A stretch of 42,698 bases of DNA from Thiorhodococcus mannitoliphagus. GTDB lineage: Bacteria > Pseudomonadota > Gammaproteobacteria > Chromatiales > Chromatiaceae. The position numbers and the translations under genes were made by a program. Where the stretch lies: NCBI RefSeq assembly GCF_010915725.1, contig NZ_JAAIJR010000042.1:1-42698 (forward strand), written 5' to 3'. Shown here in pieces: positions 23,637 through 31,355 of the stretch. Under the pieces are notes generated by a model, which searched no databases, was not told where the DNA came from, and was given only the letters and a program-made list of their open reading frames with translations. How positions within the stretch are numbered: position 1 is the stretch's first letter; each line of letters begins with the position of its first letter.

Positions 23637-25370
23637 ATGGCGAGCGGCAAGAACGAATCCTTCAGGGAGCGCAAACAGCGGCTGCGTCAATCCTTTATCG
23701 CGCAGTTTCCGGGACGGCTTGCCCGGGCGCGAGAACTGCTCGCTGGCCTGACCTCTGGGACCGACCCGCGCGCGGAACTCGAGACACTTCATCTCATTTT
23801 CCACACCATCAAGGGGTCTGGCGCCTCCTTTGGTTTCGACTCCATCAACGCATCGGCCAAGGCCGCCGAGCAGGCGCTACGCGAGGCGCTGGACCAGAAC
23901 GCAGGGGTGACGGAGCGCTTGATCCTCGATCTGGATCAGGAACTGCGCACATTGGAAGCACTTGACCTCGTGCTTGAGGCATCCCCTGATCCGGGGCCGA
24001 GCTTCGAGATCCCCGCCCGTCAGGCGGCCGATGGCTGTACCAGAGAACGTCGCCAACGGCTGGTCTATCTGTGCGACGATGACCCGATCATCGCTCAGGA
24101 GCTGTCTGGCCAACTGAGCTGTTTCGGCTATCAGGTCATCCCTTTCGTGACCCTGGATGCCCTGCGTCACGCCTTCCTGAGCGAACGTCCGAGGGCGATC
24201 ATCATGGATGTGGTCTTCCCCGAAGGTCTGGACGCGGGTCCCGCAGCCATCGCGGCATTGAACGCCAGCATTGAGCGGCCGGTTCCCTGTGTCTTCATGT
24301 CGAGCCGCAACGACTTCAGTGCCCGATTGCGGGCGGTCCAGTCCGGTGGCAACGCCTACTGCGCCAAACCCGTCAATGCGGTCGAGATGGCCGAGATTCT
24401 CGACCAACTGACCAACCGCAACCCCCCCGAGCCCTACCATATTCTGATCGTGGATGACGACCCGGACGTGGCCCAGTTCTTTTCCATGGTGCTGGAAGAG
24501 GCGGGGATGGTCACGCGGGTGTCGAACGAGCCCGAGCGCGTGCCCGATGCGCTCGATGGCTTCGACGCCGACTTGGTGCTGATGGACCTCTACATGCCCA
24601 ATTGCTCGGGTCCTGACCTGGCCCGGGTGTTGCGCCAAATGCCCGGCTATCTCGGCCTGCCGATCATCTATGTCTCCTCGGAGACCAACGCCGATCGCCA
24701 GTTCAAGGCCTTGGAGGTCGGTGCCGACGGCTTCCTCACCAAGCCGCTTGCACCCGAGCGCCTGATCGCCGAGGTCCATCTGCGCGCGGAGCGCATGCGC
24801 ACCCTGCGCTCGTTGATGATTCGCGACGGTCTGACCGGGCTCTTCAATCACAACACCATCCTCCAGTTGCTGGAGGTCACCAAGGCCGCTTGTCGTCGGA
24901 GCCAGACCAATTTTTGTCTGGCCATGATCGACGTGGATCACTTCAAGTCCGTCAACGATACCTATGGTCATCCGGTCGGAGATCAGGTGCTGATGGCCCT
25001 GAGTCGCACCCTGCGTCTGCGACTGCGCGAGGTCGATCTGGTGGGACGCTATGGCGGGGAGGAATTCGCGATCATCCTCGTCGGTGCGGATGCCGAGCAT
25101 GCGAAGTCGATCATGGACGAATTGAGGGCCGATTTCGCCGAGGTGTCCTTTTTCGCCGATGGTGTCGAATTCCATTGCGCCTTCAGTGGCGGCATCGCCG
25201 CCTACCCGCAATTCAGTACGGCATCGGCCTTGGTGGATGCCGCGGACCGCGCGCTCTATCGGGCCAAGCGTACTGGCCGAAATCGGGTCGAGATCGCTAC
25301 GAACACGACTGAGCCGGCGAATATGCCGCCCGCCGAGCCAATATCCTCCGGGGGTGGAGAGGCGCAATGA
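23637..25370 (+). CDS. Hpt-REC-REC-GGDEF diguanylate cyclase
   Basis: A 577-residue output protein. Domain order: Hpt (residues about 15-110, H56 in FHTIKGSGASFGF); receiver 1 (LVYLCDDDPIIAQE, D191 in IIMDVVFPEG); receiver 2 (ILIVDDDPDVAQF, D317 in LMDLYMPNCSG, K in FLTKPLAP); then a GGDEF domain with RDGLTGLFNH, MIDVDHFKSVNDTYGHPVGD and an intact active site GGEEF at 473-477. The allosteric product-binding motif RxxD (R464-E-V-D467) sits five residues before it. It should make cyclic-di-GMP under control of the array, in the role of WspR but with an Hpt and an extra receiver. Its stop overlaps the cheW start (ATGA). Confidence 0.94.
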   Translation: MASGKNESFRERKQRLRQSFIAQFPGRLARARELLAGLTSGTDPRAELETLHLIFHTIKGSGASFGFDSINASAKAAEQALREALDQNAGVTERLILDLDQELRTLEALDLVLEASPDPGPSFEIPARQAADGCTRERRQRLVYLCDDDPIIAQELSGQLSCFGYQVIPFVTLDALRHAFLSERPRAIIMDVVFPEGLDAGPAAIAALNASIERPVPCVFMSSRNDFSARLRAVQSGGNAYCAKPVNAVEMAEILDQLTNRNPPEPYHILIVDDDPDVAQFFSMVLEEAGMVTRVSNEPERVPDALDGFDADLVLMDLYMPNCSGPDLARVLRQMPGYLGLPIIYVSSETNADRQFKALEVGADGFLTKPLAPERLIAEVHLRAERMRTLRSLMIRDGLTGLFNHNTILQLLEVTKAACRRSQTNFCLAMIDVDHFKSVNDTYGHPVGDQVLMALSRTLRLRLREVDLVGRYGGEEFAIILVGADAEHAKSIMDELRADFAEVSFFADGVEFHCAFSGGIAAYPQFSTASALVDAADRALYRAKRTGRNRVEIATNTTEPANMPPAEPISSGGGEAQ

Positions 25371-25921
25371 GCACGAGCACTGAGAGCGGGATCAGCGAAA
25401 AAGACCCCTTGGCATCGGTTCTGGAGCAGCGTCGCGATGCCGATCAGCGCATCGTCGAGGTCGAGGCCGCGACCGTCAAATGCGTCATCTTTGCCATTGA
25501 TGACAGGCTCTTCGCCTTTCCTGGCGGCAATGTCGCTGAAATCCTGCCGCTGACGACCATCCACTTTGTGCCCGGCTGTCCGTCCTCGCTGGAAGGCGTG
25601 ATCAACGTGCGCGGCGATATCACCTCGGTGATTCGTCTTGGCGACCTGCTGGGGTGCGCGCATGCGCCCGACAGCCGTCGCGCGGCGATCCTGCTGGGAC
25701 AGAGTCGGGGCACCGATGATGTCCCCATGCGCAGCGGTCTGCGTGTCGACCGGGTGGAGGATGTCCTCGATATCATTGAGGAATCCATTCGACCGCCGAC
25801 AGACACCCTGCCGGAGCAACTGCGCGGCCTGGCCACCGGCATCTTCCAACACCATGGCCAAGCGGTCATCGCCCTGGATCTGGAGCGGCTGTTTCAAGAC
25901 TACCGCTGCGCACTGCGTTGA
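25367..25921 (+). CDS. cheW: CheW-type coupling protein
   Basis: A 184-residue coupling protein that would link the receptor to CheA. After a charged N-terminal extension of about 35 residues comes the CheW fold: CVIFAIDDRLFAFPGGNVAEIL, VPGCPSSLEGVINVRGDITSVIRLGDLLG, GLRVDRVEDVLDI, and the closing strand AVIALDLERLF. The highly conserved GVINVRG is intact. It overlaps the cyclase stop (ATGA) and its own stop overlaps the next start (TGATG), so it is tightly coupled on both sides. Confidence 0.93.
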   Translation: MSTSTESGISEKDPLASVLEQRRDADQRIVEVEAATVKCVIFAIDDRLFAFPGGNVAEILPLTTIHFVPGCPSSLEGVINVRGDITSVIRLGDLLGCAHAPDSRRAAILLGQSRGTDDVPMRSGLRVDRVEDVLDIIEESIRPPTDTLPEQLRGLATGIFQHHGQAVIALDLERLFQDYRCALR

Positions 25922-26373
25922 TGCCCGAGTCGATGGACCCGCTAGCGACCGATGTGAGCGGGATCGATCTGGTGCGATTCGGCGTCGGCGCCCTGACCCT
26001 GGCCGTGGAACGGGTCAAGGTACGCGGCATGTGCAAAACCCAGGACCCGTTCGCCCCCAGTCTGGCCACCCTGCTACAGATTCCGCAATCAGCGGCGGCG
26101 GCCACCCCCCTCGGGCGTCTCTTGGAATTCGACCATCCCGAAGGGCCGCACAGCCTGCGGGTGGACGAGCCGGTCATCCACTGGCGTCTCCCCACCAGCG
26201 CCCTGCGACCCTTGCCGCCGCTGCTGGCGGCCCGCCAGAGCCTGGCCTGCGTTCGCGCCCTGGCCTACATCGGGCATCCGCCCGATGACAGACTGATCAT
26301 CGTTCTCGACGCCTGGCAGCTCCCCCGACTCGCTACGGCGGCGGACCACGAAGACCCGCCAGTCTTGGATTAA
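25921..26373 (+). CDS. Divergent CheW-like protein, second scaffold candidate
   Basis: A 150-residue protein coupled to cheW by TGATG and the last gene of the operon. I see no exact family match, but two parts resemble CheW. Residues about 15-38 (DLVRFGVGALTLAVERVKVRGM) have the shape of the first CheW strands. The C-terminal half resembles the late CheW region: a VIHWRLP strand, a Pro-rich LRPLPPLL turn, VRALAYIG, and a closing strand RLIIVLDAWQL. The central GVINVRG block is missing. Wsp systems have two CheW proteins (WspB and WspD), and this could be a degenerate second one. Assignment is by analogy. Confidence 0.5.
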   Translation: MPESMDPLATDVSGIDLVRFGVGALTLAVERVKVRGMCKTQDPFAPSLATLLQIPQSAAAATPLGRLLEFDHPEGPHSLRVDEPVIHWRLPTSALRPLPPLLAARQSLACVRALAYIGHPPDDRLIIVLDAWQLPRLATAADHEDPPVLD

Positions 26374-26413
26374 GGTGATTTCCAGGAAACAATAGACCCG
26401 CAGTTCCGATCCC

Positions 26414-26562
26414 GGATGGGCAAAGCCCTCACGCTGCGCTTGATTCGGAGTGCCGAGGGTCAAGGGGCGTGCCCATCATCTCAGCTCAGCGCTTTGCAGG
26501 ATGGGCAGGTCCGTTCAGCGCCGAGGTGACGCTCAAGCCCCGAGTGCTGACTTTGCCCATCC
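26414..26562 (+). repeat. Repeat family C, copy 2
   Basis: Begins GGATGGGCAAAGCC and ends GACTTTGCCCATCC, giving inverted termini. It parallels copy 1 (11449-11596) over its whole length. The shared sequence continues right, through 26579, is interrupted by MITE B4, and resumes as GGTCATTTCCG at 26686. Confidence 0.75.
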
Positions 26563-26582
26563 GACCCGCGTCTTTGGAGTAA

Positions 26583-26682
26583 GAAAGTGACCATCAACAA
26601 CTTCCCCCCCTTTCGCAAAGGGGGGCTAGGGGGGATTTCGGGCGGGATCGCTCGTATCGGGAAACAATTAATGGGCGCTTTC
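26583..26682 (+). repeat. MITE family B, copy 4 (100 bp, TAA duplication)
   Basis: A full element flanked by TAA at 26580-26582 and 26683-26685. It is inserted in the right part of a family C repeat; the empty site with a single TAA is seen at 11618-11620. Confidence 0.93.
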
Positions 26683-27051
26683 TAAGGTCATTTCCGGAAA
26701 TCGCCCTGTTTGGTTTTTGCGAACAAGAGAGGTAAGCGTGTCTGCGGATTTCTGTGTTGAGCCCTGTGCGCGGCAATTTCCGTGCTGATGGGGCTGAAGG
26801 CACTTGTTCCTTCCCTTGTCGCTGAGCCAGGCTCAGCGATCGGTGCGACAAGGTCGGCATCACCAGAGGAAACGGAATTCGCTCCAGGCGGGGTTCCGGA
26901 CCTCCAGGCCGCCCGGGGTGACGGCTTCTCCTTGTCCAAGTGGGTCCCTTGCGGGGCAGCTCCGCGCTGTATTCGCGCTCGTCGGTCGGATTTGCGCGCC
27001 ACCCATGGCTGCCATAGTCTTCTGGCCGTTGCGATGCAAGACCTTGCCTGG

Positions 27052-27211
27052 GAGCCTGTCCGACTTAGGACGAATCGGCTGCGGAATCGGGAGAAGGGTC
27101 CCTTTCGCCCCGCTTTTTCGTTACATAGAACCACTATGCGCCTCAAGACCGGAACGAAATGGCTTCGCTCTTCCACTTCCTCGCTTCGATCCCCCCAAGT
27201 CGGACAGGCTC
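27052..27211 (+). repeat. MITE family A, copy 3, 160 bp
   Basis: The same 160-bp element as copy 2 and in the same orientation, flanked by a perfect CTGG duplication (27048-27051 and 27212-27215). Confidence 0.9.
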
Positions 27212-27275
27212 CTGGGGCGTCATGGCGGATGGGCCATAGGCGCTCGGCATCGGACGCCATGCTTGCGGGAGCTAA

Positions 27276-27374
27276 GAAAGCGTCCATCAACAACTTCCCC
27301 CCTTTCGCAAAGGGGGGCTAGGGGGGATTTCGGGCGGCATTGCTCGCATCGGGAAACAATTGATGGACACTTTC
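27276..27374 (+). repeat. MITE family B, copy 5 (99 bp, TAA duplication)
   Basis: A full element flanked by TAA at 27273-27275 and 27375-27377. It lies 44 bases upstream of the ParA-like start and has an open frame in register with it. Confidence 0.93.
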
Positions 27375-27418
27375 TAAATCACCCGACTCCCCTCATTGAT
27401 GCCTGCGGAAACAGCATT

Positions 27419-28735
27419 ATGACCCCTACGACGCCTGACACTCAGCAGCCTTCACCCGAAATCATCGCCGTCGTCAGCCAGGAAGCCGGGGTGGGCAAGA
27501 CCACGACCGCCGTCAATCTAGCGCTGGCGCTGGCGGCCGCGGGCCGGACGGTCTTGCTCATGGACCTGGATCCTGCGGGCCGTGCGGGACAGGCGCTGGC
27601 TCCGGGCGCGCTCGACCGCGGCGGGAGTGAGCGGATGTTGCGCGAGGCGCAGATCTCGCGCGATATGATCGTCGGGACCTCCATTCCGGACATCTACGTG
27701 GCCCAGGCGTCCGCCGGACTGTCCGATCTGGGGAGCGAGTTGGCCCCCATGGGGGACTGTCTCACCCGGCTCTTTCAGGCGATTGGAACGATCCACAGCC
27801 TGTCTCTGGACTTCGAGCACGTGGTGATCGATTGTCCTTCGTCGCTGAGTCTGCTCACCCTGAATGCGCTCACGGCGGCCCATCGGGTGCTCGTCCCCTT
27901 GCCCTGCGATCCGGCCGTTCTCGAGGGGCTGCCGACGCTGCTCAAGGACATCAGCCGGTTGCGGGCCAATCTGGCCCAGCCGCTCTACGGGGTCTCTTTG
28001 CTGATGAGTCTGTGCGACCGGGACGGCTCGACGCATGATTTCATCGCGACCGTGCGCCACGAGTACGGCCGCATGACCCTCTTGACCGAGATCCCGCTCG
28101 ACGAGGCCGTCCAGGAGGCTGCGGAGGCTGGCCGGCCGTTGCTGGTCCAGTGTTCGAGCTGCGAGGTCAGTCTGGCCTTTCAGTCGTTGGGCTCGGAATG
28201 GCTGACCCTGAGCGAGCAGGGTGATCAGCCGGACGGGACCTGGCGCTTCAAGGCGCGCCAAGACCGCATGGCCCGCTATCGCGAGGACATGGGGCGCAAC
28301 ATCGAAGCCTGGCTGGTCGATCCCACGTCGCGGCTCTACGATGCCGAAGCCGCATCGCGCCATCAAGATACCCAGGCGATGGAGGAGTTGTTCGCGGCGA
28401 CCCAGCCGGTCTCCCGCGCGCGTCTTGGCGTCCGGCCGCTCTTGGTGATCCTCCTGGCGGGCGTCTTGATTCTCTTGCCCGCCGCGCTTTGGCTCGGCTC
28501 TTGGGCCACTGCGCAGGAGGATTGGCGCATCGAGCTGGGTGCCCGGCTGATCGGGTCGGATCGCTTCTGGAATGCCGGAAGCCTGCTCCTGGCGCGCTCC
28601 GACGCGAATGCCTATCGCGAGCTTCTCTACGCGATCCGGCTGGTGGAAGGCAATCGGGAGCGTCTCAGGGCTTGCGGTGAGGGGGCGAGCGTGGACGGGA
28701 GCACGGAGTGCGTCATTCGGGTGCAGACGCGATGA
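27419..28735 (+). CDS. ParA-like ATPase with C-terminal membrane anchor and altered signature lysine
   Basis: A 438-residue protein. The N-terminal 260 residues are a ParA/MinD-type P-loop ATPase: SQEAGVGKTTTAVNLALALA (Walker A), LLMDLDPAGRAGQAL (A'), VVIDCPSSLSLLTLNAL (Walker B). In the usual KGGVGKT, the first Lys is the signature that reaches across the dimer to ATP; here the motif reads EAGVGKT, so that Lys is Glu. After about 75 further residues comes one membrane helix (about 339-362), then a tail of about 75 residues that would be periplasmic and contains two Cys. I chose the ATG at 27419 because it begins the ATPase fold; an upstream open frame comes from repeats A3 and B5. The stop overlaps the SPOR gene (ATGA). 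Confidence 0.82.
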   Translation: MTPTTPDTQQPSPEIIAVVSQEAGVGKTTTAVNLALALAAAGRTVLLMDLDPAGRAGQALAPGALDRGGSERMLREAQISRDMIVGTSIPDIYVAQASAGLSDLGSELAPMGDCLTRLFQAIGTIHSLSLDFEHVVIDCPSSLSLLTLNALTAAHRVLVPLPCDPAVLEGLPTLLKDISRLRANLAQPLYGVSLLMSLCDRDGSTHDFIATVRHEYGRMTLLTEIPLDEAVQEAAEAGRPLLVQCSSCEVSLAFQSLGSEWLTLSEQGDQPDGTWRFKARQDRMARYREDMGRNIEAWLVDPTSRLYDAEAASRHQDTQAMEELFAATQPVSRARLGVRPLLVILLAGVLILLPAALWLGSWATAQEDWRIELGARLIGSDRFWNAGSLLLARSDANAYRELLYAIRLVEGNRERLRACGEGASVDGSTECVIRVQTR

Positions 28736-29631
28736 GCGCTGTGCCGATCTCGAGTGTCTCGCTGTCAGGGTCACGGGCAGAGGGTCGCGGAGCAGGAAGC
28801 CATGGCTGGGTGAGCGCCGCGTTTCTGGTGCTTGTGGGTGCCCTGATCGTGACATCGGACTCGGCCAAGGGCGAGTGGGATGCCTCGCTCTCCAAGCCGA
28901 GCCTGGGGGATGATCCTGCCTGGCTGGAGCAGTTGCCTGAAGTTGTGCTGCCGTTGCCCAAGCTCTTGCCCCAGGAGCGCCCCATGCGCGCCGCGCCGGG
29001 TCTTGCCGAGCCGGATCTCGCCGAGCCGGATCTCGCCGAGGAGGACATGCAGGGTGACGAGGCCACCTCGGCGATGGCTGGCGCCGAGGATTCGTCGGCG
29101 GTCCAGGTCCCTGAGTCGCTTTCCGAGCCGGATGCCCCGGCGCTCGGCGAGGCACTGCCGCTTGAGGAGTCGGCTCCCGTCGGGCTGGTCAGTGCTAAAG
29201 CGTTGCCTGCTGAAGTCGATTCGCCCCCGGAGGACTCGATCGCGCCGGAGGAGCTTGCGGTCCCGATCGAGCCGCTCGCGCCATCACCCGAGGTCGTCGA
29301 GGTGGCAGCGGCGAAGACGCCAGCGGTACCGACTGGGTCCGAGCCCATCGCGGGAGCCTTGGACTACCGCTGGCAAGTTCAACTCTTGGCTGGGCGCTCG
29401 CGTTCCCGAGTCGAGTCGGACCGGGATCTGTTCGCACGTCGGTATGCCTCTATGCTGGAGGGTCTGACACTGGAGATCAGCCGCCCGAGCTTCGGCGACG
29501 CTCGCGACGATTTCTTTCGCCTGCGGGCGCTCGATTGGGCGAGCCAATCCGAGGCAGTGGCCTGGTGCGAGCGCTTGCGCGCTCGGGGCCATGAGTGCAT
29601 GGTCACGCGTGTGATCCACTTCGGCGAGTGA
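28732..29631 (+). CDS. SPOR-domain protein with acidic Pro/Glu-rich linker
   Basis: A 299-residue protein with one N-terminal membrane helix (about residues 25-43, WVSAAFLVLVGALIVTS), a disordered linker of about 165 residues rich in Pro, Glu, Ala and Ser (including tandem AEPDL), and a C-terminal SPOR domain (about 212-297: YRWQVQLLAGRSRSR, YASMLEGLTLEI, DFFRLRALDWASQSEAVAWC, GHECMVTRV). SPOR domains bind denuded glycan strands of peptidoglycan and often mark division sites. The ATG lies in an ATGA overlap with the ParA-like gene, so the two probably form a complex spanning the inner membrane and cell wall. No division gene is nearby. Confidence 0.82.
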   Translation: MSAVPISSVSLSGSRAEGRGAGSHGWVSAAFLVLVGALIVTSDSAKGEWDASLSKPSLGDDPAWLEQLPEVVLPLPKLLPQERPMRAAPGLAEPDLAEPDLAEEDMQGDEATSAMAGAEDSSAVQVPESLSEPDAPALGEALPLEESAPVGLVSAKALPAEVDSPPEDSIAPEELAVPIEPLAPSPEVVEVAAAKTPAVPTGSEPIAGALDYRWQVQLLAGRSRSRVESDRDLFARRYASMLEGLTLEISRPSFGDARDDFFRLRALDWASQSEAVAWCERLRARGHECMVTRVIHFGE

Positions 29632-29925
29632 AGTCGGGAGGTCCTTTCCGGGCCGCACCCTGTTAAGCTCTTGCGTCGGCTCGGCCGTCTCAGTCAAGCC
29701 GCGTCGAATGCGATACCCCAGGCTTACAGACCACCTCGACGGCACAGGCAGCCCAGAGCAAGGGTTGTGCCGACGCCGTTCGAGTCGTTGATCTTACAGT
29801 CGAGTATTTGATCTTACAGATGTTATTGAGCCCCGTCCGGGCTAGGGCTAATGGTTTCCAGCGTGCGGCAGTTGCCGAAGGAAACTCTGCTTCTTGCCCT
29901 GGATGCGGTTTTGCGAACAGGACTC
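29632..29925. other. Intergenic region upstream of the FlhG-like gene
   Basis: No gene beyond a possible 25-residue N-terminal extension of the FlhG-like protein (ATG at 29851). It contains a 20-bp direct repeat at 29781-29820. Confidence 0.45.
29781..29820 (+). promoter_or_regulatory. Two 20-bp direct repeats, candidate operator
   Basis: CGAGTCGTTGATCTTACAGT (29781-29800) and CGAGTATTTGATCTTACAGA (29801-29820) match at 17 of 20 positions. The core TTGATCTTACAG is identical and the copies are spaced exactly two helical turns apart. They lie 106 bases before the FlhG-like start. They could be a protein-binding site or a simple duplication. Confidence 0.5.
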
Positions 29926-30711
29926 ATGCGTACCCTCTGCATCACCTCTGGAAAGGGAGGGGTCGGCAAGACGACCCTGGCTATCAACCTAGGGATCGCC
30001 ATCGCTCGCGCGGGCCGCAAGGTCCTCTTGCTCGATGGCGACCTGGGATTGGCGAATCTCAACGTGCTCTTGGGGATCATTCCCCGATTCACCCTTCACG
30101 ACGTGGTGCGCGGACAGCGGTCGCTGGCCCAGATCATCATGCCGACCGGCTATGGGCTGGACCTGGTCGCCGGGGCCAGTGGGATCGCCGAACTGGCCGA
30201 TCTGGGCGAGATCGAGCGTCAAAATGTCATTAAGAGCTTGCAGGGGCTGAGCGGCTACGATGTGCTCATCATCGATACCGGCGCCGGAATCGGGGACAGC
30301 GTGCTCCGGTTCGCGCTGGCGGCTGACGAGGTGATCGTGGTCACCACCCCGCATCCGACCTCGTTGACGGACGCCTATGGCATCATCAAGGCGGTTCTGG
30401 CGCAGGAAGCCAAGCCGCTCAAGCTGCTGGTCAACTCGGTGGCGTCCGCCGCCGAGGCGCGCCGCATCGCCGATCGTCTGACGAGCGTGACCGACAGGTT
30501 CGTGCACGGCACCCTGGAGTGCGTCGGCTATGTCCCGCTCGATCCTCTGATCGAGAAGAGCATCCTCGCGCAGAAGCCGCATCTCGTTCTGAATCCTGGG
30601 GCCGCCAGCGCCCAACGCATTCGCGAGACCGCGATGCGCTTGATCGAGGGCCGCGAGGAGGATTTCCGAGGCGGGCTTGGGCGTTTCTTCAAGAGGCTGC
30701 TCGGTACCTGA
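29926..30711 (+). CDS. FlhG/MinD-like ATPase
   Basis: A 261-residue MinD/ParA-type ATPase with intact motifs: deviant Walker A SGKGGVGKTTLAINLG, LLLDGDLGLANLNVLLGI, and Walker B DVLIIDTGAGIGDSVLRF. The D-x-D-L-G-L-A-N-L-N segment is typical of FlhG (FleN, YlxH), which sets number and place of polar flagella. The N-terminal FlhF-activating DQA helix of FlhG is not seen, and no flhF or flagellar gene is here, so the target may be another polar structure. The C-terminus has a basic amphipathic stretch (GRFFKRLL) that could act as a membrane-targeting sequence, as in MinD. I use the ATG at 29926 just before the P-loop; an ATG at 29851 is an alternative. Confidence 0.85.
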   Translation: MRTLCITSGKGGVGKTTLAINLGIAIARAGRKVLLLDGDLGLANLNVLLGIIPRFTLHDVVRGQRSLAQIIMPTGYGLDLVAGASGIAELADLGEIERQNVIKSLQGLSGYDVLIIDTGAGIGDSVLRFALAADEVIVVTTPHPTSLTDAYGIIKAVLAQEAKPLKLLVNSVASAAEARRIADRLTSVTDRFVHGTLECVGYVPLDPLIEKSILAQKPHLVLNPGAASAQRIRETAMRLIEGREEDFRGGLGRFFKRLLGT

Positions 30712-31355
30712 AGCGTCGCTGAGGGCGAAGCCCATGCGCTCATCTACCGGCTTGCAACCGCCCCGGTGGCGGCAGGGCGGGGGAGGCGGCAGCAACCAGG
30801 CGCAGGCATTGGCCATGCCGTGCAACCTCGATGAGCGGGGTCCGTTGCGCGTCGGGGATGTCTGGGGTGTGATCGGAGCGGTCATGCCAGAGCCGATTCG
30901 AAGATCAGGATTCGGGGCCGGGGTACCACTCTAAGAAAGTGACCATCAACAACTTCCCCCCTTTCGCAAAGGGGGGGCCAGGGGGAATTTCGGACGGGAT
31001 CGCTCACATCGGGAAACAATTGATGAGCGCGTTCTAACGAATATCCTCACCCAAGGCTGCCACGACCTATTGAGGCGTTAGGGTCGGTGCGGAAACATAC
31101 CTTCGAATTCGTAGCGAACCAGCCCAGCAGTCCGAAACGCACATAGAGCCACTTGGAATTTCAGGGAACTGCCCGCTGAGCGCAGGCTCGGCTTGCACTC
31201 CAGGCTACCGTGAAAAGTGACGCGATCCGCTCTGAGTCGGGCTGAGATTCAGCCTCTCGGCCGGAGCGAAAGAGGTTGATCGCGACGGAATGCATTGCCG
31301 ATATGAGGCGGCTTCATTGTGTCGACGGGGAGTGCCCCTGCCGCGGGGTCAATGC
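30712..31355. other. Intergenic region with MITE B copy 6
   Basis: Between two convergent genes. It contains repeat B6; I see no gene, RNA or clear terminator in the remainder. Confidence 0.5.
30935..31034 (+). repeat. MITE family B, copy 6 (100 bp, TAA duplication)
   Basis: A full element starting GAAAGTGACCATCAAC and ending TTGATGAGCGCGTTC, flanked by TAA at 30932-30934 and 31035-31037. The right end carries a few base changes. Confidence 0.92.

Larger units (their letters stand above)
26374..27418. other. 1-kb repeat nest without genes
   Basis: This stretch holds repeat C2 (26414-26562) interrupted on its right by MITE B4 (26583-26682), then about 350 bases without an evident gene, then MITE A3 (27052-27211) and MITE B5 (27276-27374). 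The long open frame that crosses it into the ParA-like gene is an artefact of open frames within A3 and B5. The ParA ribosome binding site (GGAA about 10 bases before 27419) is at its end. Confidence 0.7.

Noticed and set aside
26620-26645. G/C hairpin of family B considered as an intrinsic terminator
   Set aside because: The stem is strong but no T-run follows it, and one copy lies inside an open reading frame.
26804-27418. Upstream extension of the ParA-like ORF
   Set aside because: The extra 205 codons are intergenic DNA plus repeats A3 and B5, which happen to be open; the ATPase fold begins at 27419.
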